Shown one piece after another: positions 28,582 through 37,327 of a DNA stretch of 50,798 bases. Made by a program: the position numbers and the translations under genes. The notes under the pieces are model-generated. The model was given only the letters and a program-made list of their open reading frames with translations. It was not told the origin of the DNA and searched no databases. How positions within the stretch are numbered: position 1 is the stretch's first letter; each line of letters starts with the position of its first letter. Source of the DNA: Echinicola pacifica DSM 19836 (GTDB lineage Bacteria > Bacteroidota > Bacteroidia > Cytophagales > Cyclobacteriaceae); NCBI RefSeq assembly GCF_000373245.1, contig NZ_KB890739.1, forward strand, positions 546,300 through 597,097, given 5' to 3'.

Positions 28582-28725
28582 TTACTTACTGAAGTCTTTC
28601 TTAAGCTCTTCAACATCTACATTCTTGATTACCGGCTGAGCGCTCAAGTGCTTAATTTTAAGTACTCGAGTGACTTGTCTTTGCCTGTTTCTTCTAGCTT
28701 TTCTTTTTAATGTCGTGACTGCCAT
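28582..28725 (-). CDS. 47-aa very basic protein, ribosomal-protein-like
   Basis: Short gene easily missed because it is only 144 bases. Seen: ATG at 28725, stop TAA at 28584-28582. The first 25 residues hold most of 14 Lys/Arg (e.g. TLKRKARRNRQRQVTR), followed by a neutral middle and an acidic-basic helix VDVEELKKDFSK. It has a perfect -7 box 43 bases upstream and a strong terminator 16 bases downstream, so it is a stand-alone, probably well-expressed unit. Its composition is that of a small ribosomal or RNA-binding protein. The Bacteroidota-specific large-subunit protein bL38 is one family to compare, but I cannot confirm identity from memory. Confidence 0.75.
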   Translation of the reverse strand: MAVTTLKRKARRNRQRQVTRVLKIKHLSAQPVIKNVDVEELKKDFSK

Positions 28726-29062
28726 ATCCTAATTGTATTTTAATGAGTTCTGTTTCCAAATGAAGGGCAAAGATAAGAAAAATAAATTTAAAATACCGCA
28801 TGAGCTTTCAGTAAAAATATTCAAATGGCCTTATCTTCCCCTTGTTCCTGAGCGGCTACCGCTTAATCTTTTATAAGTATAAGCAAGGAATTTGTAGGAA
28901 ATATAGGGCGTATCCGTCAAAGTGTTTTAATTTTGGCTTTTTAACCGGTGTTCCTTCCGGGAAGCTGTGGGGTGAGGAGGATAGGGATAAAGTAGGATAT
29001 TTTGAATAAGTAGCCTCTTCTCACCGATTAGAGGCTCACTGTACTTTAAGCAATTTACAAAT
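28726..29062. other. Divergent intergenic region
   Basis: About 340 bases between the small basic protein gene and the YrdC-like gene. It contains the -7 box of the former, a TAATTTTG on the plus strand at 28928-28935 without a matching -33, and a 7-base-pair hairpin at 29012-29036 (AGCCTCT/AGAGGCT) in the leader of the plus-strand operon. Confidence 0.45.
28768..28775 (-). promoter_or_regulatory. -7 box of the 47-aa gene
   Basis: TATCTTTG on the minus strand, a perfect TAnnTTTG, 43 bases before the ATG at 28725. The -33 region is only T-rich, with no clean TTG. Confidence 0.4.
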
Positions 29063-29536
29063 ATGGAAATAAAAGAGATTGTCAGCATCATTAGGGATCA
29101 GGGTAGCATAAGCCTTGCCGATTCCGCCGGTGAAAAAGTCACCCTTATCAATCCCCAAGCCTATCAATCTGAAACGACTGGCGGCAGAGGAGTCTTTCTA
29201 TTAGTAGATTTATTTCAGATAAGAGGCATAGCAGGCCAGTTCTCAGAAGTGTCCCTAGATATAGTGGAATATACCTCCAAGCCTACCGTCTATACCACCT
29301 GGGCCAGTGAACTGCTGAAAACCGGCCCTGTAAACGAGGGAAAGGTTAAATTTAGCGTTCTTAAAAAAGGCATTTGGAACCAGATTGTATTTGCTTTCGG
29401 AAGGCCTTTGGTGGCTACCTTGATTCCTGATCAAGAAACATCTGACAAACTGAACGAAAACTTTCCTTTATATAGCAAGGAAGTTCGCCAGTTGTTTTTG
29501 GGACCTGAAGGAGAGGTGAAAATTATCGAAGAATGA
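29063..29536 (+). CDS. Short protein resembling the C-terminal half of YrdC/Sua5
   Basis: 157 aa, cytosolic. I do not recognise it with certainty. Seen: an N-terminus EIKEIVSIIRDQGSI like the first helix of YrdC/Sua5 proteins, a middle YTSKPTVYTTWASELL, then KGIWNQIVFAFGRPLVATLI, which resembles the Sua5 region around KPIVSTSANISG. The residues that YrdC/Sua5 uses to bind threonine, ATP and carbonate (the PTDTVYGL-type strand, the KxR motif and the SxN motif) are not visible, so if related it is unlikely to make threonylcarbamoyl-AMP. Its stop overlaps the cca start by four bases (ATGA), so the two are translationally coupled. A tRNA-related accessory role is inferred from context only. Confidence 0.6.
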   Translation: MEIKEIVSIIRDQGSISLADSAGEKVTLINPQAYQSETTGGRGVFLLVDLFQIRGIAGQFSEVSLDIVEYTSKPTVYTTWASELLKTGPVNEGKVKFSVLKKGIWNQIVFAFGRPLVATLIPDQETSDKLNENFPLYSKEVRQLFLGPEGEVKIIEE

Positions 29537-30951
29537 ATTTAAAGGAGAAGATTGACCATATAGCGGTGATCAAACGGGTGGGGGAATGTGCCGATGAACT
29601 CGGGTTGGAAGCTTATATAGTAGGGGGATTTGTGAGAGACCTCTTCTTAGATCGCCCAAGTAAGGACCTGGACTTTGTCTGTGTCGGCAGCGGAATAGAA
29701 CTTGCTACTAAGGTGGCTGAGTCCTTTGATGAGCATGTGCCACTGTCTGTTTTTAAGAATTTTGGTACAGCCATGATCAAGCTGCCCGATTGGGAGCTGG
29801 AATTTGTGGGGGCACGTAAAGAGTCCTATCGCCAGGATTCACGAAAGCCCCTGGTGGAAGACGGTACCCTACAGGAGGATCAGGAGAGAAGGGATTTTAC
29901 AATCAATGCCATGGCCATCAGAGTAAATCAGAGCCATTATGGAGATTTGATCGACCCCTTTGGAGGAATCATGGATCTCAAGAAAAAAATAATTCGTACC
30001 CCAATGGATCCAGATACCACCTTCTCGGATGATCCATTAAGGATGATGAGGGCGGTGCGATTTGCCACCCAGCTTGGCTTTGATATCGAGGCCAGCACTT
30101 TCGATGGTCTTATACGCAATGCCGAAAGACTTCAGATTATCTCCGGTGAAAGGATTATCGATGAGCTAAACAAAATCATTCTGTCAGAAAAGCCAAGCTA
30201 TGGCTTTAAATTACTTTTTGTAAGTAAACTTCTTCATCAGTTTTTTCCTGAGATGATCGATCTTCAAGGTGTGGACTCAGTGGGGGATAAGTCTCATAAA
30301 GATAATTTCTATCATACACTGCAGGTTTTGGATAATGTATGCGCCTTTACCGACGACCTGTGGCTGAGGTGGGCGGCTATCATGCATGATATTGCCAAGC
30401 CCGCCACCAAGAGATTTCATGCCAAAGTGGGCTGGACTTTTCATGGTCATGAGGATAAAGGCGCTCGAATGACCCCTAAAATCTTCCGAAGACTGAAATT
30501 ACCTATGGATGAGCGCATGAAATATGTGCAGAAATTAGTAAGATTGCACTTGCGCCCAATTGCCCTGGTGAATGATAAGGTTACCGACTCGGCCGTGAGA
30601 CGCTTGCTCTATGAGGCAGGTGATGATGTCGATGACCTCATGAAACTCTGCCGTGCTGATGTGACTTCAAAGAATCCGGTAAGAGTAAAACGCTTCCTCG
30701 CCAACTTCGATAAGGTGGAAGAGAAAATCCAAGAAGTGGAAGAAAAAGATCATGTCAGAAACTTCCAACCTCCTGTGTCAGGAGAGGAAATCATGGAAAT
30801 TTTTGACTTACCACCATCAAAAATTGTCGGAGAATTAAAAGAAGAAATAAAAGAAGCTATATTGGAAGGCAAAATTGAAAACAATAAACAACAAGCTTTG
30901 GAGTTTATGTTTCAATTGGCCAAATATAAAGGGATTTCCAAAAAAGATTAA
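29533..30951 (+). CDS. cca: CCA tRNA nucleotidyltransferase
   Basis: Adds or repairs the 3' CCA of tRNAs (472 aa, cytosolic). Seen: nucleotidyltransferase motif IVGGFVRDLFLDRPSKDLDFVC with metal-binding Asp45 and Asp47; RRDFTINAMAI; DPLRMMRAVRFATQLGFDI; and a C-terminal HD domain with MHDIAKPATKR and a following GHEDKGA (about 290-320), which may give phosphohydrolase activity. It matters here because the tRNA-Leu gene in this window does not encode CCA. Middle gene of a three-gene run. Confidence 0.94.
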   Translation: MNLKEKIDHIAVIKRVGECADELGLEAYIVGGFVRDLFLDRPSKDLDFVCVGSGIELATKVAESFDEHVPLSVFKNFGTAMIKLPDWELEFVGARKESYRQDSRKPLVEDGTLQEDQERRDFTINAMAIRVNQSHYGDLIDPFGGIMDLKKKIIRTPMDPDTTFSDDPLRMMRAVRFATQLGFDIEASTFDGLIRNAERLQIISGERIIDELNKIILSEKPSYGFKLLFVSKLLHQFFPEMIDLQGVDSVGDKSHKDNFYHTLQVLDNVCAFTDDLWLRWAAIMHDIAKPATKRFHAKVGWTFHGHEDKGARMTPKIFRRLKLPMDERMKYVQKLVRLHLRPIALVNDKVTDSAVRRLLYEAGDDVDDLMKLCRADVTSKNPVRVKRFLANFDKVEEKIQEVEEKDHVRNFQPPVSGEEIMEIFDLPPSKIVGELKEEIKEAILEGKIENNKQQALEFMFQLAKYKGISKKD

Positions 30952-30966
30952 CAGATAATTTTCTCT

Positions 30967-31680
30967 ATGAATAAGTTTAAAATTGCATTAATAGCATTGC
31001 TCCTGATCGGGATGGAGGTAAGTGCTCAAGAAAAAACTACTGAAACTACTGCTAAGAAAGATAGTGCCAAAGTGACAGATGCTCAGTCTGCCCTGCGAAT
31101 ATATCAGATGGCCGTGCGCTATAATGATCCTGCAGTGGCTAGAACTAAGCTGTATGAACTCATTGAGAAGAATCCCGAAAATCCTCGTTATGCCGAACTG
31201 TTGGCGACCTTGTATTTTGAACTCGAGCAGTATAGTTCCGCAGCTTTAGTCGCTTTGGACCTCTTGCAGATAGATGATCAAAATATCTCCGCATTGGAAG
31301 TAGCCGCTTACTCCCTGGAGCAATTAGGTGCTTTGGATAGAGCATTGCCTCATTTCGAATCCCTAAACTTGCTGACAGGCGACCTATACAGTCTATATAA
31401 AACAGCCTACCTCCAATACTCCCTTAAGAAATATGAGGAAGCGCTGAACTCTATCAATATGCTAGTGAAGAACCCTAAATCTGAGGAGCAAAAACTCACT
31501 TTTCCTAAAGAGGATAGTTCTACTCAGGATGTAAGTATGAAAGCCGCCGCACTCAATCTGAAAGGCCTGGTCTATAAGGATCAAGGAGCTGATACCGAAG
31601 CGAAAGCTGCTTTTGAAGCTGCCCTAGCCAATGCCCCGGAGTTTGAACTGGTACAGGTAAATCTGAAAGAATATAACTAA
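30967..31680 (+). CDS. Exported tetratricopeptide-repeat protein
   Basis: 237 aa. Seen: an N-terminal signal peptide (about 1-20, ending VSAQE), a Thr/Lys-rich linker, and degenerate TPR helices between about 40 and 235 (for example NPRYAELLATLYFELEQYSSAALVALDLL and a last repeat LNLKGLVYKDQGADTEAKAAFEAALANAPE, given here as separate blocks of one array). Such proteins act as periplasmic scaffolds; no specific role can be assigned. It starts 15 bases past cca and ends before a strong terminator. Confidence 0.8.
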   Translation: MNKFKIALIALLLIGMEVSAQEKTTETTAKKDSAKVTDAQSALRIYQMAVRYNDPAVARTKLYELIEKNPENPRYAELLATLYFELEQYSSAALVALDLLQIDDQNISALEVAAYSLEQLGALDRALPHFESLNLLTGDLYSLYKTAYLQYSLKKYEEALNSINMLVKNPKSEEQKLTFPKEDSSTQDVSMKAAALNLKGLVYKDQGADTEAKAAFEAALANAPEFELVQVNLKEYN

Positions 31681-31813
31681 AAAGCCCCGCCCGAAGAACG
31701 ATAACTTCTTCCAAGTGGAAGCCTTTCTCGATTTCTAATAAGTGTATTGATCATTTAGGTGAGAAGTGATAGCGCTTTAAGCTTGCTTGAAATCAAAGAG
31801 GATATAATATTTA

Positions 31814-31864
31814 ACCACATAAAAAAACCGTTTGGATAAGTTCCAAACGGTTTTTTTATGTGGT
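31814..31864. terminator. Bidirectional terminator
   Basis: Perfect 22-base-pair inverted repeat, 31814-31835 with 31843-31864, around a 7-base loop. Seven A residues in one arm and seven T in the other serve both strands: it can end the cca-TPR transcript and the S41 protease transcript, whose stop codon is 10 bases away. Confidence 0.88.
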
Positions 31865-31873
31865 ATATCTTTC

Positions 31874-33343
31874 TTAGTGAGGAAACTTATCCTCTGACTC
31901 GATCATGGTACCAAACCTCGGGTGCAACTGCTGGCTGGAGCCTAGCTGCTCCACCGGATTTCTATTGATTCTGGCGCCTGCAGAAATTTCGCCATTTACG
32001 ATATAATCCAGGGCTACATTTAGCAATACTTCCCTTGAATCACCCAATGGGTAAAGGAATACATTATTGTCATACTCACTTACCGATACATCAGGATCGA
32101 AGCCTAAGGAGTATTCAGATTCATTGTTCTTATTGAAAGTTTTGAAAATAATAGGGAGCAATCCATAGTGATTGTCCTCATTTTCGGTGTCCTGAAAAGT
32201 CGTGGAACCCACATTCTTACCATAGGTCGTCGATCCAATATGGATAATATTCATATAGGGTTTTAAGCCATTGATCACTAGCTCACTGGAGGAGGCGGAT
32301 TGCCGCGTAGCGATTACAAATAGATTCCCGCTGCTCAGGTGAGCACCGATATTATTTGGCTTATCTACGAAATTATTGGTGAAGAAATCCGGACCATTGT
32401 TTTGAGTAAAATAGCCCTGGAGAAGATCATTGTATTCATTAGTGTAAAATACATCTGAAGATGAAATCCCTTTACCCAAAGAACTTGCCAGATGAACGGC
32501 ACTACTGGTGTATCCACCTCCATTATACCTTAGGTCTAGAATCATCTCATTTACCCCTTTGCTAATGAAATCTCCGAAGATTTCGTCCAGTTGCGCATCA
32601 TAGGCGCCATAAACAACCTCGTAATCTGAGCTTACGGGTGCTCCTGGAGCAAAGAAATTATAGACGATATACCCGATTTTTTTGTCCCCTATAGTATATA
32701 CTGAATCCAGAAAAACAGGGTTTTCTGTTAACTCTACCACATCTACCGATACGGGTTCTGCTAAGAAAGCAAAGGCCCCTGTCTCCGCATTATAGCGGGA
32801 GATGGTGAGTGAGTGAGCCACATCCGTATTGCCAAATACGCTGGAATAATTGGTGGTGGAGAGCTCCGTGCCGTTGACTTCATAGATGCGGTCATTTCTG
32901 CGAAGCCCTGCCGACTCAGCGGGGCTATTTTTTTTGACATAAGTGATGACAGCCACCACTTGCTCACTTTCTGCACTCGCTCGTACTAATCCGAAATCGT
33001 AACCAGCTTCTTTCTGTACCCCACTTAGTAAGGCTACCAGCTCGTCATAATTGGGATAAATCACCGAAAACCGATCCTCAGCGACCAGCAGCTCATTGAA
33101 GTAGTCATTTGGGTCAGACTCAAGGGCTAGGGGAGTCCCCATGCTCGCAGACCAATAATAGACCTGCTCCATTACATCTTGGATCCACTCATTGACCGCA
33201 ATGTTTGGATCTGGCTCTTCGGTGTCCCCATCGTCTGGAGTGCTAGGCTCAGTAGTGTCATCATCCTTACAACTAAAGGTCAGTAATGATCCGATAGCAA
33301 CTATTAATGCCCAGCGGCTGAAACTTATAAAATTTTTCTTCAT
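31874..33343 (-). CDS. S41-family C-terminal-processing-type peptidase, lipoprotein
   Basis: 489 aa. Seen: lipoprotein signal ending LLTFSC (Cys25), an acidic Asp/Glu/Thr/Pro spacer after it, a PDZ-like domain (about 120-205, with NSPAESAGLRRNDRIYEVNG), and an S41 peptidase domain (about 225-420) with MILDLRYNGGGY and ATRQSASSSELVINGLKP, where the Ser near residue 350 is the likely nucleophile and GSTTYGK follows. It is probably an outer-membrane-anchored protease facing the periplasm or surface; the acidic spacer suggests surface export by the Bacteroidota lipoprotein export signal. Stand-alone gene. Confidence 0.88.
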   Translation of the reverse strand: MKKNFISFSRWALIVAIGSLLTFSCKDDDTTEPSTPDDGDTEEPDPNIAVNEWIQDVMEQVYYWSASMGTPLALESDPNDYFNELLVAEDRFSVIYPNYDELVALLSGVQKEAGYDFGLVRASAESEQVVAVITYVKKNSPAESAGLRRNDRIYEVNGTELSTTNYSSVFGNTDVAHSLTISRYNAETGAFAFLAEPVSVDVVELTENPVFLDSVYTIGDKKIGYIVYNFFAPGAPVSSDYEVVYGAYDAQLDEIFGDFISKGVNEMILDLRYNGGGYTSSAVHLASSLGKGISSSDVFYTNEYNDLLQGYFTQNNGPDFFTNNFVDKPNNIGAHLSSGNLFVIATRQSASSSELVINGLKPYMNIIHIGSTTYGKNVGSTTFQDTENEDNHYGLLPIIFKTFNKNNESEYSLGFDPDVSVSEYDNNVFLYPLGDSREVLLNVALDYIVNGEISAGARINRNPVEQLGSSQQLHPRFGTMIESEDKFPH

Positions 33344-34225
33344 TGGTTATTATTTACGGTAATAAACGTAAGGTTGGATGTGAATTTCATCAAAATATCA
33401 CGACCCCTTTATGTGATTTTCTTAATTAAAGCATTCTTCTCCCCTATTAATAACGCTGCTTATGTGGTACTGCCCTATCAGAAAAGGTGTTTTTTGCTAT
33501 TTCTCCCTTAATATAAAACATTTAATATACGAATGGTATGTCTTGGCAATATAATAGACAGCTGGCATATATTTACCGACCAAATTAAATCGGATGCAAA
33601 TATCCTGTTTTTATCAACATAAAAGAGCTTATAATAATCCATGGATTTTGGCTTTTTGCAGGATTATTTCTTAAGCCATAGATTTTTCACTTGTATTTAG
33701 AAGAAATTGCTAGGATAACCCTCGATCAAAATGAGAAAAATAATTATTCTCTTCCACCATGATTGTGTGGAAAAATGGGGCAAAAATACCCCTATTTGGG
33801 TATTGTCCTCCTTTCCTGCATTGCCTATCTTTGTATTCTAAAGGGTTTCAAGTACTGGCCTGATTATTGGGCATAAGGCTCTGAAAATAAGAGGTATTAG
33901 ATTCCTTAATGGATTTAAACCATCATTTAATATTCGGTTAATATTAAATGTTTATTTTTGCAAAACAGGGTTTGTATTCCGTCTCTTTTGCGGACACCTA
34001 TTTTGCGATTAGCACCTAACGAAAAGAATAAAAATCTCAATCATCCCATTGCTTTTTCGGTTGACGGACTTCATTGCCTTAGCCGAATGGCTTAGCTATG
34101 CAGAATAGCATCGGATGATTTGTTGGATAGAATTCCCACTTTGAGTTCTCCTCCTGCAGCAAAGACCCTTTATATTCATCAAAGCATCAGCGACCTTCGG
34201 GCGTTGGGCAAACAAACGTTTTTCT
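33344..34225. other. Long divergent intergenic region with a structured leader
   Basis: About 880 AT-rich bases, the longest gene-free stretch in the window. No tRNA, rRNA or recognisable riboswitch. On the plus strand a perfect -7 box TATTTTTG (33953-33960) precedes about 260 bases of leader to the GlcNAc-1-phosphate transferase gene, with an inverted repeat at 34039-34046 and 34113-34120. A small hairpin AATACCC/GGGTATT lies near 33786-33805. I see no small gene I would defend. Confidence 0.45.
33953..33960 (+). promoter_or_regulatory. Candidate -7 box upstream of the GlcNAc-1-phosphate transferase gene
   Basis: TATTTTTG matches TAnnTTTG exactly. The -33 is poor (TTC at 33933-33935, 17 bases upstream). 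If used, the leader is about 260 bases. Such an 8-mer also occurs by chance in AT-rich DNA. Confidence 0.3.
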
Positions 34226-35371
34226 ATGCAAGCCATCCTGACAGTGTTACTCGCTTTTTTTACCGGATTATTGATCATGCCCTTTGTTATCAAATTGGTG
34301 ACGAAAAATAATGTGGTGGATAAGCCGGGAGGACGAAAGATTCACAAGGAGATCATCCCTTCCATGGGAGGCATTGGTATTTTTGCAGCTATACTAGTGG
34401 GGCTGCTGGTAGGTTTGGACCTTAACCACTGGCAAAACTTAAGTTATATACTGGTGGCTGTTACGCTCATGTTTTTGCTGGGATTGCAGGATGATAGGGT
34501 GGAGCTGAGTGCTCGATATAAACTCCTGGGCCAGCTGCTAGCTGTATCTGTGATTTTGATAGGTGATGTGCGCATCAGCAGTTTTTATGGTTTTTTGGGG
34601 ATATATGAGCTTCCAATGGGCCTGAGTTATTTCCTGACTGGGTTTGTGATAATTGGGCTTACCAATGCTTTTAACCTTATTGACGGGGTGGATGGTTTGG
34701 CGGGGCTGTTGAGCCTTGTTTCCTTTCTGTTTTTAGCGATTTGGTTTTTGGCCACGGGCTATTTGGCCTTTGGGCTTGTGAGTTTGGCCTGTGTCGGTGG
34801 TGTTTTAGCATTTTTGGCTTTCAACTGGCATCCAGCAAAGATCTTTATGGGTGATACAGGTTCGCTTACTCTTGGTTTTTTACTGGCGATTTTGAGTGTA
34901 CTTTTTGTGGAGGCGAATGGCAAGCAGATCAGCCATCATCATTATTTCCATTTCAATGCACCCATCACCGCAGGCTTGGCATTAGTGCTGGTCTCCTGCT
35001 TTGATACCTTACGAGTGGTCATCAAAAGACTGAAGAATGGAAGACCGCCTATGGCCGCTGACAAGAGTCATATTCATCATTTTCTGATGAGAGCAGGGTT
35101 ACGACATGATCAGGTGGCCATTGTGTTAGGCTTCGTTAAGATTAGTTTTCTCGGCCTGATGGTGACCCTTTCCTCCTTCTCTGATATGATCCTTTTACCC
35201 TTATTATTAGGTTCGGTGACTTTACTCTGCTTGTTTTTAGACGCAGTTACGCTTCGCAAGGTGAAGCAGATAGCCCGTGAGACTCCCGGGGTTTTGGTCC
35301 TCGAGGAGGAGGAAGGGATCCAAAGTGAAAACCTGAATTCCCCCTCGAAATTGCAAAAAGAACCTGCCTGA
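34226..35371 (+). CDS. Undecaprenyl-phosphate GlcNAc-1-phosphate transferase (WecA/TagO/MraY family)
   Basis: Polytopic membrane enzyme (381 aa) transferring a sugar-1-phosphate, probably GlcNAc, from a UDP-sugar to undecaprenyl phosphate, the first step of many surface glycans. Seen: about ten hydrophobic segments; VDKPGGRKIHKEIIPSMGG near the start; LGLQDDRVELSARYKLLGQ with the Asp-Asp pair; NAFNLIDGVDGLAG; FMGDTGSLTLGF; and DKSHIHHFLMRAG with the His cluster typical of WecA-type enzymes rather than MraY. Stand-alone, preceded by a long leader. The glycan it serves cannot be told from the neighbours. Confidence 0.9.
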   Translation: MQAILTVLLAFFTGLLIMPFVIKLVTKNNVVDKPGGRKIHKEIIPSMGGIGIFAAILVGLLVGLDLNHWQNLSYILVAVTLMFLLGLQDDRVELSARYKLLGQLLAVSVILIGDVRISSFYGFLGIYELPMGLSYFLTGFVIIGLTNAFNLIDGVDGLAGLLSLVSFLFLAIWFLATGYLAFGLVSLACVGGVLAFLAFNWHPAKIFMGDTGSLTLGFLLAILSVLFVEANGKQISHHHYFHFNAPITAGLALVLVSCFDTLRVVIKRLKNGRPPMAADKSHIHHFLMRAGLRHDQVAIVLGFVKISFLGLMVTLSSFSDMILLPLLLGSVTLLCLFLDAVTLRKVKQIARETPGVLVLEEEEGIQSENLNSPSKLQKEPA

Positions 35372-35532
35372 AGAAAAATTGGCCTACCCCATTTTTTAAT
35401 TAATTGTACGGATTAATCCTGCGAGAAATCGCAGTGACAGGACCGAGGTATTCTCGTTTATATCCCTTTGGTGGTTCAGGAATACTATTTTAATGACTCA
35501 GATCAAAGGTAAAGGCACTTTTGCTAGCTGTA

Positions 35533-36285
35533 TTATTTTAGAGAGATCGCATGATTTATACCCAGCCAAAAGATGTCTCTTTGGATAAAAGTGCTCTCCT
35601 CAGAGCTGCTCGAATACTGATGTTGGTAGAGCAGGGTGAAGCCTAGGCTTTCATTTAGCTGGTAAGTGGGGCCCACCAAAAATCTATTTTGATCAAATAG
35701 ATCTCCTGTCACCTCCTTGCCGGCCTTTAGGAATAATTCATCGCCAAGATTTAAGGACAGTTTTCGCTGGGACTCCTTCTGGGAAAAACTAATAAGTGGT
35801 AGGGTAAGCATGAGTCGATAGCGAAACCGGAAATTAAATCGATCATAATCTAAATTTGTTCGGCCAAGGCTGGAAAAAAATTGCTCTTCTATTCGTAATC
35901 GATTCGCCAATTTTACCTTGCCCGCATGGGAGCTCATGGTAATGGCCTGATGTGGGCGGAACTCCTGAATATCCTGCTTTCCTCCTAAATAATAGCCCAA
36001 ATAACCCATCCCTGCTGCCAGATGCAAGGATTCGCTGGCATTATAGCCCACTTGGCTGCGGACGATAAACTGGCTCTTGGTGGATAAACCGTCCCTGTAC
36101 CTCATTCCTCCATCCGTCGAAACGTCCCATTTTGGGTTTAGGATAAGGGTATTATAGTATTGGAACCACTGCTGATCTCCGTGGATGATATTTTTTGATT
36201 GTGCCAGCAGCTTATAGGGGGTGATAAGGTAAATACCCACTACTAAGGAGAAAGTAAATAAGCTTTGCTCTGTAAATCGCTTCAT
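35533..36285 (-). CDS. DUF2490 outer-membrane beta-barrel-like protein
   Basis: 250 aa. Seen: signal peptide ending LLAQS (about residue 29), then alternating beta-strand sequence with many aromatic residues and the family start DQQWFQYYNTLILNPKWDVS, and a C-terminus HAISLK. DUF2490 proteins in Bacteroidota are predicted small outer-membrane barrels without assigned function. It follows the DUF3050 gene by 9 bases and is probably co-transcribed. Confidence 0.8.
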   Translation of the reverse strand: MKRFTEQSLFTFSLVVGIYLITPYKLLAQSKNIIHGDQQWFQYYNTLILNPKWDVSTDGGMRYRDGLSTKSQFIVRSQVGYNASESLHLAAGMGYLGYYLGGKQDIQEFRPHQAITMSSHAGKVKLANRLRIEEQFFSSLGRTNLDYDRFNFRFRYRLMLTLPLISFSQKESQRKLSLNLGDELFLKAGKEVTGDLFDQNRFLVGPTYQLNESLGFTLLYQHQYSSSSEESTFIQRDIFWLGINHAISLK

Positions 36286-36294
36286 AATATTGGT

Positions 36295-37080
36295 TTAAGG
36301 ATGCACCTGTTGGGTTTCCTGAATTTTAGAATTAATTCCATCCCAAAGCGCTATTCTTTTTGCCAGGGCTTCTTTGGCCACCTCAAGGCTGTCCTGCCAT
36401 TTTTGGGCATCATTGCCGCAGAGCTCACTGATCATCTGCAGAGAAAGCGGTCCATGCTCATCACCGTCCAATTCGATATGCCTGTTGAGGTAGTAGATAA
36501 GTTTGCTATAGGAGGTATTATCCGTTTTTTCGGCCTCCTTGGTGATTTCTATGAACATATCTGGAATCAGGTCTTCCCGGCCAAAGGTGAATGCTGAGGC
36601 AATCAGATGAGCTTTTCCTGTGGCGATCACTTCAAAGGTAAAGGTGACAAAATCAAGCACCATGGGTTCCACCCCCGCCTTGGATAGTGCATCGGAAATC
36701 TCCAGACCTTGTTTTATAAGACCAATGAAATGGGTAACCTGCTGAGTACTTGCCCCTGCTTGCTCCATAGCTTCCAGGTACATCTCAAAGTGGCTAAGCG
36801 GCTTACCTTCCTCATTCAGGTCGCTTTCTTCTCCCAGCACAATCTCATTGATGAAGCGAGCTGTAGTGGGATTAGAGCTGGGGATCCACGGGTTGGTGAC
36901 CGTGGTCAGCTGGTTTTGAAGGGCTTTCAGCAAGGACATGAAATCCCATACTGGATATACATGGGCCTGCATAAATGTGCGGATGTCCTCGAGGGTTTTG
37001 AGGTTTTGATATAAGGGATGGGAGGAAAGCTTCTCCTTCAATGGTTTGAGGCTTTCTTCGATATGTTTGATCTCATTCAT
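36295..37080 (-). CDS. DUF3050 protein, haem-oxygenase-like fold
   Basis: 261 aa, cytosolic and alpha-helical. Seen: [47 protein letters not shown], and [15 protein letters not shown], in the order known for DUF3050. The conserved His and Glu residues (in [37 protein letters not shown]) suggest a di-metal site of the haem-oxygenase-like oxidase type; this is inference from fold and residue pattern. Start set at the ATG 37080; the frame extends three codons to a TTG. A perfect -7 box lies 54 bases upstream. Confidence 0.82.
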   Translation of the reverse strand: MNEIKHIEESLKPLKEKLSSHPLYQNLKTLEDIRTFMQAHVYPVWDFMSLLKALQNQLTTVTNPWIPSSNPTTARFINEIVLGEESDLNEEGKPLSHFEMYLEAMEQAGASTQQVTHFIGLIKQGLEISDALSKAGVEPMVLDFVTFTFEVIATGKAHLIASAFTFGREDLIPDMFIEITKEAEKTDNTSYSKLIYYLNRHIELDGDEHGPLSLQMISELCGNDAQKWQDSLEVAKEALAKRIALWDGINSKIQETQQVHP

Positions 37081-37133
37081 GGATGGCAATTAATTATTTT
37101 CCCCGACAGGGGAGTAGAAAGGGAATAGCCATG

Positions 37134-37141
37134 CAAAGGTA
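37134..37141 (-). promoter_or_regulatory. -7 box of the DUF3050-DUF2490 pair
   Basis: TACCTTTG on the minus strand, perfect TAnnTTTG, 54 bases before the ATG at 37080. The upstream 20 bases are T-rich but lack a clean TTG. Confidence 0.35.
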
Positions 37142-37327
37142 ATAAAAAAAATAAAGTAGGCGAATCAGCCAAAAGGCTTAAAAGATAGGTGTGGTTTTTG
37201 TTTTTTAAGGGGTAGTATTTATCCTGATGGAAATAGTAAGAATATAAGGACACGAGTACTATTTCTAAGGAGATAGAGAGTGAAAGTGCTAAGAAATAGA
37301 TTAAATGAATAGAAAGAAGCAGGTATA

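Noticed and set aside
33759-33863. Short 34-codon frame in the long intergenic region
   Set aside because: No supporting start signal or protein character; expected by chance in AT-rich DNA.
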